DNA from: CAYXDO01 sp964463485
Lineage (GTDB): Bacteria > Myxococcota > Kuafuiibacteriia > Kuafuiibacteriales > Kuafuiibacteriaceae
Direction of reading: 5' to 3'
Assembly: GCA_964463485.1 (NCBI GenBank)
Contig: CAYXDO010000008.1
Span: 61,174-125,173 of the forward strand
DNA length: 64,000 nt
The notes beneath the pieces are model-generated. The model was given only the letters and a program-made list of their open reading frames with translations. It ran no database searches and was not told the DNA's origin. Below, one piece after another: positions 6,741 through 16,164 of this stretch. Position numbers and translations under genes: made by a program. Each line of letters opens with the position of its first letter. The first letter of the stretch is position 1.

Positions 6741-9345
6741 GCCTTTCTTGAACAACACGGATTTCACTGCTTCGGGACAGGTTGGGCCCAGCTCGAATCA
6801 AGGTCAGGCGTTGATCGTTGCAGAGACCTTTCATGGCTACGATGGCGGGCACCGCCTCCTCGATTCGAAGGGCGACATAAGCGAGCTCGAACACTCGATC
6901 CTTGCGCCCTTGAGTGACCTGTCCGGCCCGCTGCCGCGCGGGGTTGATTTCGACTCATACTTGTCCGGTTTTCCTTGTGGAAGGTACTACGCCGTGTCTC
7001 GCACTTGGCTCGACCGCAAAGGAACTCGCGCCGGCACCGTCGCTACACACACTCTTCTGCTCGATGCACAGCTGGCTGCTGACGCGGACATCTTTTCCCT
7101 TTCTCACATCCACCATGAGGCCCGCCCTGGCGCGGTCGGACGCGTCGAGCTACCTCTCGACGCCGAGCAGCTCCTGGCGCTCGCCTATTTGTGGCTCACC
7201 CAACCTGAGAGACCGATCGTATGGGTTCAGCCGACGACAGCTGAGGCTGCGGCGGCGTGGGTTCGCGCAGCGACCTGGGGCACTCACCGAGCCCAGTTGT
7301 CATTCTCCACGTTTGCGCTGGGACCTCGACGCGTGTTGAGTCGACCTTTCGATTTTCTGGGATGTCCACCTGAGGCCATGGGGGCCCTTCATGCGGCCTC
7401 GTCAAGACGTGCCTGGTGGGCGGTTGGGACTCGACAACCCTCGAACGCACAGGGTTGGGCCCGGAAATGGGCAGAGAATCCGGTTGCGGCTCGGGACGAG
7501 TGCCTCGGTTGGTGCGAACAGATGGGTGTGCCAGCCCCGGAGCCGTCCCGAATGGGCGCGTTTTCTCGATTCACTGATCTGCGTGGCGACGGCCGACTCG
7601 AGGTCGTGTCCGCGCGGGTCGAGCTCCTCGAGATTCTCTGGCCCGATCTCCCTCCATCGCACCCTTTGGTCGTAGCGGAGTCCAGCGCGCTCCTTGATCG
7701 AATCCATGAGGCCCCCAGAAGCCCGCGGCCACTCTGGGCAGTCAGAAGCTTGATTTCCAGGCCCATCGTTCAGAAGCGCTCGAGCTCAGACCCGGAGTTT
7801 TCGAAAGCGGTCGTTTCGGTCGCGAGGGCCCAACTGAGGGATCGAATCGCCGACGAACTTCGGGCGAAACTTCCGGACATCTCCAGCCTGCTTCAAGATA
7901 CGAACCTGGGACACGATGCCCTAAGCTTGTTGCGAGAGGCGATTCGTCTCGAGGTCGACCGAACGGGTCCTGAACCCATCTTGGACCTCGTTTCGGCCTT
8001 CCTCACATCAGACGACAACCGGATGTTCGACGTCGTGCTGGAAGCATGCCCGGCCCGCGATCGGGTAGGGCTGCTGAAGAAGCTAGAGAAACGCGAGGCC
8101 CACAAGGCCGCGCAGTGGGCTTCCAAACTCGCCGTTCGGGTCTCCGACTGGACGCTGGCATCGGCCGCTGCACTCATGCTCGAAGGCGAGTCGGGAGCCC
8201 TGGTTCGACTATCAGAGCTGGCTTCCCTCCACGCCTCGAACCTCGAGCCTTTGGGCGAGCTGCTTCGGTCCATGCCGGCGGCGCAGCGGCTGAAGTGGGG
8301 CTTGGGCGAGGTGCGACCTGCCCTTCGTGAGCTTGCCGAGCGAGTGGGGATCCAAGCCGTTGCAGAACTGTCGGCCGACGAGCTCGACGGAGTCGACATC
8401 GAAGCCCTGCCCGATCTCTCACGGGCCGAGCGACTCATCACGTGCGTGGAGCTCTCGCAGCTTGCGGACGGTTCGAAACGTGCGCGGGCGTTGTTCACCG
8501 CGATTGCGCGGTGGTCCACGAGCGCCGCTGAGTCTGTCTTGGCCCTCCTTGCCACGGCCGATCGTACGGACCTCTACACGTTCGGAACTTGGATCGATTT
8601 GAATCTTCTTGGTTCCGACCAGCTTGGCGCAGCAAAAATCGGGGCACGGAAGTTATTTCGCGGCGCTACGTACCGAATCATCAAAGCCCTGGCGACGGGT
8701 GACATGAACGTGGCACGAGCCCTACTCGACCGAGAGCCTTTCCGGGACGCCATCCTGGCCCGCACGCTCGATCGCACGCACCTAGACGACTTGGGCGATC
8801 ACGGCCTTCGGACCGTGCTCGAATGTGCCCGCACGTCGTGGGGCGATCGCGAAAGTGTGCGGGTCACTTTCGTATCGCAGCTCCTTCGAGCGGCGAGCCG
8901 AGTCCAGATCGAGGCCGCCGCGCCCGAGCTCATTTCGATCTTCGGGTCGGTCTCCGACTCTCGCGCCCGCCGCCGACTCGCGATCGCAGTGACTTCCGCG
9001 GCCAGACGAGTCGCGGCCAACTCGCCGCAGCTGGTGTCAACTTACTTCGCGGCAGCCCACGACGCGGTCTCAGCCAACGACGACGACTACATGGGTACGC
9101 CTCGATTCGTGTGGGAATGGGATCGCGCCCGCGATTGGCGGCGCTGGCTCCTGATGACTTGGCAACAACGGGAGTGGGACGTCCTAGGACTCATCGAGAT
9201 CATGAACCAGGACCGCCAGCTTTGCGCGCGGTTGGTTCGGCAGGCGGTGGAGGAATCCGAGCTCACGCCCCTAGTGGGTCAGGTGCGAGAGGGCGCGGGA
9301 TCGAGTCCGAGCTTGCTCGAGGTGATAGCGCGAGCGCTGAAATAG
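6730..9345 (+). CDS. GAP1-like (GTPase-associated protein 1) large protein
   Basis: An 871-residue protein started at TTG 6730. A second TTG nine bases before residue 10 is possible and would shift the N-terminus slightly. The diagnostic feature is the N-terminal motif HGYDGGHRLL (residues 35-44), which I know from the GAP1-N family ('HGYs.GHRLL') found beside paired GTPases in predicted bacterial conflict systems. The middle and C-terminal parts are long, alpha-helical and without enzyme motifs, compatible with GAP1-M/GAP1-C. The adjacent convergent operon encodes two P-loop GTPases, the expected partners. Proposed role: scaffold or regulator of those GTPases. A profile search with the GAP1 families would settle it. 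Confidence 0.7.
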   Translation: MELEPFLNNTDFTASGQVGPSSNQGQALIVAETFHGYDGGHRLLDSKGDISELEHSILAPLSDLSGPLPRGVDFDSYLSGFPCGRYYAVSRTWLDRKGTRAGTVATHTLLLDAQLAADADIFSLSHIHHEARPGAVGRVELPLDAEQLLALAYLWLTQPERPIVWVQPTTAEAAAAWVRAATWGTHRAQLSFSTFALGPRRVLSRPFDFLGCPPEAMGALHAASSRRAWWAVGTRQPSNAQGWARKWAENPVAARDECLGWCEQMGVPAPEPSRMGAFSRFTDLRGDGRLEVVSARVELLEILWPDLPPSHPLVVAESSALLDRIHEAPRSPRPLWAVRSLISRPIVQKRSSSDPEFSKAVVSVARAQLRDRIADELRAKLPDISSLLQDTNLGHDALSLLREAIRLEVDRTGPEPILDLVSAFLTSDDNRMFDVVLEACPARDRVGLLKKLEKREAHKAAQWASKLAVRVSDWTLASAAALMLEGESGALVRLSELASLHASNLEPLGELLRSMPAAQRLKWGLGEVRPALRELAERVGIQAVAELSADELDGVDIEALPDLSRAERLITCVELSQLADGSKRARALFTAIARWSTSAAESVLALLATADRTDLYTFGTWIDLNLLGSDQLGAAKIGARKLFRGATYRIIKALATGDMNVARALLDREPFRDAILARTLDRTHLDDLGDHGLRTVLECARTSWGDRESVRVTFVSQLLRAASRVQIEAAAPELISIFGSVSDSRARRRLAIAVTSAARRVAANSPQLVSTYFAAAHDAVSANDDDYMGTPRFVWEWDRARDWRRWLLMTWQQREWDVLGLIEIMNQDRQLCARLVRQAVEESELTPLVGQVREGAGSSPSLLEVIARALK

Positions 9346-9346
9346 C

Positions 9347-10303
9347 CTACACGTCGCCAAAGAGCAGCCATCGAAGCGGTTGGGCGACGTCCCCGCGGTG
9401 AAGCAAGCCCCTCGAGTCCTCTCGCACGGAGAATCCGCCAGGATGGCTCAGATAGCGCTTCCGATAGGATTCATCACGCAAGTCGCCCCCAGTGGCGGAG
9501 AGTCCGAAAGCCATGACATCCTCGGGTTGAAAGTTGGCCCAACAATAGTCTGCCAAGAGTGGGGCGCCTTCTCTAAGCGCTCGTTCGGGGCCAAAGGTTG
9601 AATCGAAGCGGTCCCAAGCAGAGAAGAGCACGGCGACTCTCTGAGTTCCCGGAGGAGGCCGTTCGGCCGGATCAAGGCCGCGGTGATGCCGGATGAATTG
9701 CAGCACCTCGATGAGATCGAGGAGCTTGGGGACGAGCACGGGGCCGTCCGAATGCGCGGGTGGGGGCCGATCGGGTTCGTGTCGCGCCCCAGGACCATAG
9801 ACAGACTCGGGCTGGGAGGCCTGATCCGACGCCAGTTGCTCCGCGTGCCGGTGCTCGCCGCGCGGTTGCGTTGGTGAGTTTCGCTTCAACGTCGCGGCGC
9901 CGGACGTGGGCATTTGATCCAGCTGCACGAAAAGGCAGTAGCTCGAAGCTTCCCGCTGGGCTTGCCAGTCATCCGTCCAGGACGTCGTTCGGTTCTTAAA
10001 TAGGTGCTGAATCTGCTCGCCGCCAAAGTCCGCGAGGTCCAATTTCACACGGGTCACCTCCTCACGAACCCGAACATCGAGCTCGAGGTCGATGAGGGTC
10101 CGCGTGCTCATCGCCGTGTGGTCGGGATATCGGCCGTCGAGGAGCGGATCCGTAAGTTGCCGCAGCACCGAGGCATTCTCCGGTAGGCAATATCGGTTAA
10201 TTCCATCGATCGCGCGGCGATCGAGCCCGTCCGCGAGAGAGCCGATGAAGGTCGACTTACCGCTCCCCGGTCCTCCCAGGATTGAGATCCGCACGCGGGT
10301 CAT
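9347..10303 (-). CDS. P-loop GTPase of the double-GTPase type (second of a pair)
   Basis: ATG at 10303, 318 residues. Walker A is GGPGSGKST (residues 10-18). A switch-II-like DLADFGGE sits at 89-96, and a late SAWDRFD could take the place of the NKxD guanine-specificity motif. A Pro/His-rich insert of about 60 residues lies between the switch region and the last part. The start overlaps the stop of the preceding GTPase gene (ATGA on the minus strand), so the two GTPases are made together, as in DO-GTPase pairs. It converges with the GAP1-like gene, with one base between the stops. Confidence 0.75.
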   Translation of the reverse strand: MTRVRISILGGPGSGKSTFIGSLADGLDRRAIDGINRYCLPENASVLRQLTDPLLDGRYPDHTAMSTRTLIDLELDVRVREEVTRVKLDLADFGGEQIQHLFKNRTTSWTDDWQAQREASSYCLFVQLDQMPTSGAATLKRNSPTQPRGEHRHAEQLASDQASQPESVYGPGARHEPDRPPPAHSDGPVLVPKLLDLIEVLQFIRHHRGLDPAERPPPGTQRVAVLFSAWDRFDSTFGPERALREGAPLLADYCWANFQPEDVMAFGLSATGGDLRDESYRKRYLSHPGGFSVREDSRGLLHRGDVAQPLRWLLFGDV

Positions 10304-11340
10304 CGCACACGCCTCATTCTCTCGAACCAACTCGCCGCCGGCTCGACGATTGGGCGCTCGACCAATAGAGCTCGCGGTCTGGAATCCGCGTGGCGCATGA
10401 GGAACGCGAACGGTTCGACGACACCGATGGGCTGTCCGTCGGAGAGCGGTCGAGGAAACGAGGCGCACCCAAATGCGGCAATCTCGAGACCGGAAATCCG
10501 CGCTCCCATGAGGGCGCCAAAGCAGCGCGAAGCCCTGCGGCCCAGTTCGCCCCAATCCTTCGCATCCGTGCTCGCTTTGGAGGTGATGATCGGCGGCTCG
10601 GCAAGCTTGTCGATCTTGGAGAATACCAGTCCAAGCCCACGAGCGGAGCGCTGGAGCTCGACAGCGCGCTCGATCAGATACGAGGTATCGCGGTCGTAGC
10701 GGAGGCCACTAGGGGACATGAGCTCTGCTGAGTCCACAACCACCAAGATCCCGTTGGCGCGATTCATGAATTGGATATTGCGAACGCTCCTGGGTGCATC
10801 AGCCCATGTCGCGAGTGTCTCGCCAGACAGATCTGTCAAAATGACATCCACGTGCCGATTATCCCAATTCGACTCGGGTCGAAGTCCGAGATGCACGTAC
10901 TGCCCTTCCGCGTCCAAAGGAGTGTGAGGAACAATGTCTCCGTCCCCATGCCACGAGGCAGCGTGGTCGGTGAGATCTTGGAGCGCTCGAAGGGTGCGAC
11001 TGGAGGCGAAGCGGTAGGCAAATCCATCGCGTTGGCCGTTGGCCAGTCGGAGGAAGAAAGACGCAATCAAGGTCGTCTTGCCTGAGCCTCTTGCGCCGAG
11101 GAGTCCGAACAATCGAGCGGGTGAGCGCCAGAGCGCGGCTTCGATCTCTCGTGCGTTCAGGCGATCGCCGCCCCATGGAGCAGGGCGCCCGCCGGCCTCG
11201 ACCAAGGCCGGCAGGTCGGACTCGCCACGAATCAGGTCGGGACAGTCGGCAGCCGGATTCGTGAACTCGGCTTCTCGCGCACATCGGCCGCCGTCCGCGA
11301 GAGTGCAGAGCCGGTTGCGACAACCTCGGGGCGCACTCAT
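10300..11340 (-). CDS. P-loop GTPase of the double-GTPase type with N-terminal Cys cluster
   Basis: A 346-residue protein. Four cysteines (7, 12, 20, 33) at the N-terminus could bind a metal. Walker A is GARGSGKTT (82-90). The switch-II motif DLSGE (170-174) replaces the usual DxxG, and SKIDK (241-245) stands in the NKxD position. These are TRAFAC-like GTPase features, best matching the double-GTPase class that accompanies GAP1. It lies 4 bases downstream of the GASH-like gene and overlaps the next GTPase by ATGA, forming a three-gene minus-strand operon. Confidence 0.77.
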   Translation of the reverse strand: MSAPRGCRNRLCTLADGGRCAREAEFTNPAADCPDLIRGESDLPALVEAGGRPAPWGGDRLNAREIEAALWRSPARLFGLLGARGSGKTTLIASFFLRLANGQRDGFAYRFASSRTLRALQDLTDHAASWHGDGDIVPHTPLDAEGQYVHLGLRPESNWDNRHVDVILTDLSGETLATWADAPRSVRNIQFMNRANGILVVVDSAELMSPSGLRYDRDTSYLIERAVELQRSARGLGLVFSKIDKLAEPPIITSKASTDAKDWGELGRRASRCFGALMGARISGLEIAAFGCASFPRPLSDGQPIGVVEPFAFLMRHADSRPRALLVERPIVEPAASWFERMRRVR

Positions 11341-11344
11341 AGAG

Positions 11345-12649
11345 TCACTCCTTCGCAGAATCGAGAGCGCGCGCCAGCATGTGCTCCCTCAAAACCCAGG
11401 TGGCCCACTCGCCGCGGTCGATTGCGATGTCCAAATCCAGGCCCAAAACTGCCAGGTCGCCGAGACCGGAGTCAGCGTACCGGGCCCAAATCATTAAAGC
11501 AGGGAGGCCCGTGCAGTCGGATGCAACGAATCTTCGTACCTTCGCGCTGATCTTGGGAAATTCCTGAGTGGCACCGAACGCTTCGTGAAGGGCGGCGTGC
11601 TGTGAATTGATCCACTCTCGAATCGAGCGCTTCTGCGAGGCGTCGTGGCCAACGGCGACCAGAGTCTCGATGAAGTAGGCTGCGGCAGGAGCGAGATCGG
11701 CCCAGGCGATCAGCGCGGCGCTGTCGAAGGCTGCCAGCCAGAGCACTAGCTCAGGATCGGCGATCCTTCGATAGGGCTGACGGAGCACCGGTGAATACCG
11801 AGCCTGACCCCACCACAACAATTCGAACCGAGCAGGAGCGTGTATGGGCGGGCGAGAACGTTTCCACAGCTCCGTCTCGCTCGCGTTGATCGACTCGAAG
11901 GCCTGAATCAACTTCGGAGCGAATGTTGGGAATGGATGGTTGCCTCCTTGCCAGGATCTCAAGGTCGTGACGACATCGGTCAGCACTTGCAACCTCGAAC
12001 TCACCCTCGCTGAGTCTTTCGACTCCCAGGCAGGGGCGTGTTTGAGCGCGCGAGAACGTTTCCACAGCTCCGTCTCGCTCGCGTTGATCGACTCGAAGGC
12101 TTGAATCAACTTCGGAGCGAATGTCGGGAATGGATGGTTGCCTCCCTGCAAGGACGTCAAGGTCGTGACGACATCGGTCAGCACCTGCGACGGTCCAAGG
12201 CCGTCGTCGGACGTAGGCGGCGCAGTGGTCGTCCCGCCCGCCGATTCGTGGCTCCAAAGGTCGATGGGCTCGGACCTGGTTCCGAGGAAGGCGCTGCGAA
12301 GCAGCTCCGCGACGCCTCCGTCCTCGGATACGGGCCAAGCGGCGATGATCATGGCCTGAAGAAGTCGAGAGCTCCCCCATGAGGAGTCGAGAGAGGTCCA
12401 GAAAGGACGTGCTACCTCGCGAATCTCGGCCCAGCATGCGCGCTTAGATCCACCCGGTGTCTCAGCGTCAACGAGTAAGCACTGAACCAGCCGAACGAGG
12501 CTGGTCCGACCGAGCGAGGCCATCCATCTCTCGATAGCGCCAAGCGCGGCGAGCCTTGCTTTGCTCGTGCCCTCGTCTGCGCGCTCCAAGCTCCAGGCGT
12601 CGCGAAGCGCAAGAAATCGTTGTACGACTCGTTCTGAAGCGTCGCTCAT
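11345..12649 (-). CDS. GASH-like all-helical protein with an internal duplication
   Basis: A 434-residue protein, first gene of the minus-strand GTPase operon. It is predicted mostly helical. The segment ELLWWGQARYSPVLRQPYR followed by a Leu/Trp-rich helical region resembles the GTPase-associated system helical (GASH) family as I remember it. About 46 residues (from 155 and again from 221, opening QVLTDVVTTL and including GGNHPFPTFAPK) are duplicated almost exactly, mirrored by a 138-bp DNA repeat. It probably serves as the structural partner of the GTPases. The assignment rests on motif memory and gene neighbourhood, not a profile match. Confidence 0.6.
   Translation of the reverse strand: MSDASERVVQRFLALRDAWSLERADEGTSKARLAALGAIERWMASLGRTSLVRLVQCLLVDAETPGGSKRACWAEIREVARPFWTSLDSSWGSSRLLQAMIIAAWPVSEDGGVAELLRSAFLGTRSEPIDLWSHESAGGTTTAPPTSDDGLGPSQVLTDVVTTLTSLQGGNHPFPTFAPKLIQAFESINASETELWKRSRALKHAPAWESKDSARVSSRLQVLTDVVTTLRSWQGGNHPFPTFAPKLIQAFESINASETELWKRSRPPIHAPARFELLWWGQARYSPVLRQPYRRIADPELVLWLAAFDSAALIAWADLAPAAAYFIETLVAVGHDASQKRSIREWINSQHAALHEAFGATQEFPKISAKVRRFVASDCTGLPALMIWARYADSGLGDLAVLGLDLDIAIDRGEWATWVLREHMLARALDSAKE
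11853..12188. repeat. Near-identical 138-bp in-frame duplication inside the GASH-like gene
   Basis: Bases 11853-11990 and 12051-12188 are nearly identical at a 198-bp offset, which keeps the reading frame (66 codons). The high nucleotide identity, including third positions, shows the duplication is recent relative to the rest of the gene. Confidence 0.9.
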
Positions 12650-12716
12650 GAATTCTGGCGTCCCCAGCCGTGCTCGAATACGCTGAACACAGCGAGCCGC
12701 GCAACGAGAACTTGCG

Positions 12717-14636
12717 ATGATATCGGAGACTCAAGGTCCGGATGACGTGGGCGCGCATCCCGCCCCCGAGCTTGGGCTCGAGGTTGGGCCCGATCCGCAC
12801 GCGCTCGATGAGCTCGAAGCGCACGTCGAAGACCAGCTCACGGCGCTGGGCAGCTCGGCCGAACCTAACGATTTTGACGAGCTTCACGCGTGGGCTCGGC
12901 AACATGCGATCGAGCGTCGACTGAGCCTGAAAGCGCCTCCAATCGACCCGTCCGAAGGCCGTTCGTCGGCGTTCGGGATTCTGTGCTTACTCGACAGTCT
13001 GCGTGGACAGCCGTTGCGCTCATTCGCCACAGCGCGAGCGGGTTACGCGTTCGACGAGCAGGCCCTGGTACTCCCAGCGTTTGCGACGCAAATCGCCGCG
13101 CCGGACGCGGCGTTGTTCGAGGATCTGTGGACGGTCGATGCAGCCGTGCTGCGAGGGAGCACACCCATCGATCGCGCGCTCGCCTGGCTCGAAAGCCCAG
13201 GCCGACGGATCATCGAAGATATCAGCGTGCTCGCGGAGTCCCCGGGGAAGCGGATCGGCCCTACGGACTGGACACTCGACCGGATCTACCTCGCAGCGGG
13301 CGCAACGGATCCGCGCCCCGACGCAGCGGGATGGCGCGAGCTCCACGACGCCGTGCCGGGTGGCCGCTATCGGCGATGGACCCCGGCAAAGGACGCGGAG
13401 TTGCGGGCGCTCCAAGTTTTCGAGCACGGCGAGCCTGTTTCGTTGCGGGGGGCGGCCCTCCGATGGCTCATCGATCACGCGGGCCGGGACGCTGAGCGCC
13501 TCGTGGTGCTTCGAAAGGCCTTGGAAGCTCTGGACGAGAGCGCCCCCGATGAGCTCGGCCTACGCTGCCTCTCGCACGCCGTGTGGCTCACGGCAGGAGA
13601 CAAAGCGCCCGGACGGGTGCAGCGGGTGTGGGACGTCGCTCTTTGGCTCGAGCGAAGCCTGTGCTTGAGCCCCTACTACGGCCAAGATCGAGCGGCGCTC
13701 ACGGCACGAATAGCGTCGTTACAGCATCGGCTTGGACTGGCATCCACCACGACTCAGACCGCGGAGGCAGGGGTGCTTGGCACCATCGAGGAGACCGGAA
13801 TCCTCGCTGCGGTGGCCCTCTGTGTGGACGCGACCGCGATGCATCCAACCCCGCTTGCGCTCGTGGAGCGACTTCGTTCGATCACGGGGGTACAGACGGT
13901 GCATCAGCTCGCGCTCGCACCCACCGCTGCTCGTTGCCTAGAAGAGCTGGAGTGGCCGAGGACCGCGGAGGCGACGTTGGACGCCGTACCTGCGTATGCG
14001 GCGGCGCAGTTGATGACCGAGCTGAAGCTCGATTGGCTGACGAAAGCGTCCCCCGAAGTCCGGAGCGAGCGATTCGCGCTGCTCGCGCAGCCCGACAGGC
14101 GCTGGTGGCTGGCCCGCGCGCTCTACGTCGAGCGACATGGGCTGACGTCGGCAGACCGGGAGATTCTCGTGACGTGGTGGACGGAGCAAGCGTCGAAAGC
14201 AGATCGCGGCGAGGCGACGGAGAAGCGCCTCCTGGCAACTGTAGCTTCAGCGATCACGCCGGCGCTCACGGACGAGCAGCTTCGCGTCGCGCTCGCGCTT
14301 GCCTTGGGGAGTGATGGACGATGGCCTGCCTTCATTCTCGACGCCTATGCGGAGTCCGCGATCAGCAGCGGGAGGCTCGAAGCTGCGGCGCTGTCGCTCG
14401 AGGCGCTCGAGTCGGTCGCCAACGGGACAACGGAGCGAAAACCGACTGACGAGGACAAGCTCAACGCCGGATTGTTCGCGCTGCGCAGACTTTCAGCAGC
14501 GCCGGCCATGCCTGGACACGCCGCGCGCCTTCGCCGGCTGGTCGGTTTGTTCGAGCACCCGCCGTTTCGACAGCATGTTGGCCTACGACGTGAGCTGTTG
14601 CGACTGAAGTTGGTTCGACCTAGAGAAGAGGCGTGA
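12717..14636 (+). CDS. Large unrecognised helical protein preceding the first KGGVGK ATPase
   Basis: A 639-residue protein that I do not recognise. It is Ala/Leu/Glu-rich with many predicted helices, no membrane segment and no obvious catalytic motif; Trp-rich stretches such as RRWWLARALYVERHG and LVTWWTEQA stand out. It starts 67 bases from the divergent GASH-like gene, so the two operons may share a promoter region. Its TGA overlaps the GTG of the ParA-like gene (GTGA). In module 2 the giant repeat protein occupies the same position before the second ATPase, so this may be a helical-repeat scaffold (inference). Confidence 0.75.
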   Translation: MISETQGPDDVGAHPAPELGLEVGPDPHALDELEAHVEDQLTALGSSAEPNDFDELHAWARQHAIERRLSLKAPPIDPSEGRSSAFGILCLLDSLRGQPLRSFATARAGYAFDEQALVLPAFATQIAAPDAALFEDLWTVDAAVLRGSTPIDRALAWLESPGRRIIEDISVLAESPGKRIGPTDWTLDRIYLAAGATDPRPDAAGWRELHDAVPGGRYRRWTPAKDAELRALQVFEHGEPVSLRGAALRWLIDHAGRDAERLVVLRKALEALDESAPDELGLRCLSHAVWLTAGDKAPGRVQRVWDVALWLERSLCLSPYYGQDRAALTARIASLQHRLGLASTTTQTAEAGVLGTIEETGILAAVALCVDATAMHPTPLALVERLRSITGVQTVHQLALAPTAARCLEELEWPRTAEATLDAVPAYAAAQLMTELKLDWLTKASPEVRSERFALLAQPDRRWWLARALYVERHGLTSADREILVTWWTEQASKADRGEATEKRLLATVASAITPALTDEQLRVALALALGSDGRWPAFILDAYAESAISSGRLEAAALSLEALESVANGTTERKPTDEDKLNAGLFALRRLSAAPAMPGHAARLRRLVGLFEHPPFRQHVGLRRELLRLKLVRPREEA

Positions 14637-15658
14637 CGAGGGTTCGTGTTGCTTCGTTCCACTCGGTGAAGGGCGGAGTGGGCAAGTCGACGCTCGCAGT
14701 GCTCGCCGCCGCACAACTAGCTCGTGCCTCTGAGACCCAGCGTGTCTGGCTCGTCGATCTCGACCTCACTGGAACGAGCCTGGCCGACGTCCTCCCGCTG
14801 GAGGCGCCCGACCTCGCCGGGACGTCTCGCGCCTTCGACCTGCGCGCTCCGGACTGGTCCGGCGCCTATCTCAGTGTCGAAGAGACGCGGGCTCGAATCG
14901 ACGAGCGAGAGAACGAGCCACGCCCAGACAGCTACGACCGCGCGAACGCCGTGCCGTTTCTCAACGACTACTTCATGTTCGCGACGCCAACGTCCAGCCA
15001 TGACGTCCCGATTCGTCATTTCGAGTGGCGCCTGCACGCTGGCCCACCGAACCTCTCCGTGCTGCCTAGCAGCGCGCTCCCGGTCGATCTGGATCATACC
15101 GTTCCGCTGGTTTACGACGAGGACCACTCCGCCTTCATCGAAGCGCGCCTCGAGTGGATGCTCGACGACATCATTGGGACGACGCCCGAATCGAACGAAA
15201 TCTCGCTCGTGTTCGACACGCCTCCCTCGATTCCCGGACTTTCTCGGGCCGTGTTGAGTTTGGCGTTTCGCTTGTCGCGCGGTCGGAAGGTTGCCCTGGC
15301 CGAAGATGACTTCATCCCACCCAAGCTGGAGAACGCGGAGGTGGTGTGGAGCGTCTTCTTCGTTTCCACCCCGGACACCCAGGACCTGCGAGCCGCAGCC
15401 CGATGGCTTGGCAGGATTCCGGAGGAGAACAAAGACATAGTCACAGTTTTGCTGAACCGATTTCCGCCTGGCGACCCTGCTCAGCTTCGGCGGGAGATCG
15501 AGGAGAGGCTGGCCGAGTACGCCAGCCCATTGCTGGAGAAGTACAGGTCCGTAGGCGAGAGCTCGGCGCTGCAACTGTTTCGAACTGCGAGCCCCACCCT
15601 TCCCAGGACACCGGACTGCTTGGCCGGATGGCTCGGCGAAGCCGACAGCATCCCATGA
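14633..15658 (+). CDS. KGGVGK (ParA/MinD-type) ATPase, copy 1
   Basis: A 341-residue protein with GTG start overlapping the upstream stop. The deviant Walker A is KGGVGKST (13-20), followed by the Walker A' region LVDLDLTGTSLADVL and an FDTPPS segment matching the Walker B area of ParA/MinD enzymes. The motif TGTSLADxL, VPFLNDYFM and the C-terminal layout recur in the second ATPase at 34584, so the two form a distinct subfamily. ParA/MinD ATPases are dimerising switches that position cargo; there is no plasmid partition gene (parB) here, which argues against a replicon role. It is coupled to the next gene by ATGA. Confidence 0.88.
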   Translation: MTRVRVASFHSVKGGVGKSTLAVLAAAQLARASETQRVWLVDLDLTGTSLADVLPLEAPDLAGTSRAFDLRAPDWSGAYLSVEETRARIDERENEPRPDSYDRANAVPFLNDYFMFATPTSSHDVPIRHFEWRLHAGPPNLSVLPSSALPVDLDHTVPLVYDEDHSAFIEARLEWMLDDIIGTTPESNEISLVFDTPPSIPGLSRAVLSLAFRLSRGRKVALAEDDFIPPKLENAEVVWSVFFVSTPDTQDLRAAARWLGRIPEENKDIVTVLLNRFPPGDPAQLRREIEERLAEYASPLLEKYRSVGESSALQLFRTASPTLPRTPDCLAGWLGEADSIP

Positions 15659-16164
15659 ATGCCGTAAGCTTGACCGACTTCGGGCAGCAGCGGATCCGCG
15701 GCCAACATCCGAGCACGCACGGCCTGAGGCAACGGAGCGACCTGCCCCTACCGCACATCGTGACGCGCAACCCCGCCCGCCCTGCACGCCAAATCGTCGC
15801 GCCAGAGTCGATCACCTGGCGACGGAGTCTCCCTTCGATGATCGACCGCCCCGGACGCGTTCAGAACATTCAGGCGTACTGCGCGCGAGTCGAAACGACC
15901 GATGAAGCGTTCGTGTATCTCGCTCTCGCGGAAGCTCCGAATGGAATTCGAACGTGGGCGGCTGTGCCGCTTCACGAAATCGAGTGCGTGAGTCGGGATG
16001 AGCTTCTCGACGCACGCCCTGGCGACTTCTGGACGGTATGGACTTGGTCGGATGACGGCCGGGATCGTCTTTTCGTCGAGGTCGCGACACCCACGGCACC
16101 GACGCTCCAGGAACAAGTCGAGCTGGACGACCTGATCGAGCGCCTCAAACTGTCGTCCCCGTGA
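15655..16164 (+). CDS. Unrecognised 169-residue protein after the first KGGVGK ATPase
   Basis: ATG at 15655 overlaps the ATPase stop. The N-terminal 60 residues are low-complexity and Arg/His/Pro-rich; the rest looks like a small beta-barrel (segments AYCARVETTDEAFVYLAL and GDFWTVWTWSDDGRDRLFVEV) followed by a C-terminal helix. I do not recognise a family. It ends in the GTG start of the MBL gene. Its position right after the ATPase is shared by the unrelated-looking 35575 gene in module 2. Confidence 0.75.
   Translation: MNAVSLTDFGQQRIRGQHPSTHGLRQRSDLPLPHIVTRNPARPARQIVAPESITWRRSLPSMIDRPGRVQNIQAYCARVETTDEAFVYLALAEAPNGIRTWAAVPLHEIECVSRDELLDARPGDFWTVWTWSDDGRDRLFVEVATPTAPTLQEQVELDDLIERLKLSSP

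Noticed and set aside
14633..15658. Plasmid or chromosome partition locus (parA)
   Set aside because: No parB-like gene, centromere-type repeats or replication gene is nearby, and a second ATPase of the same subfamily sits in the same island, pointing to a dedicated system role.
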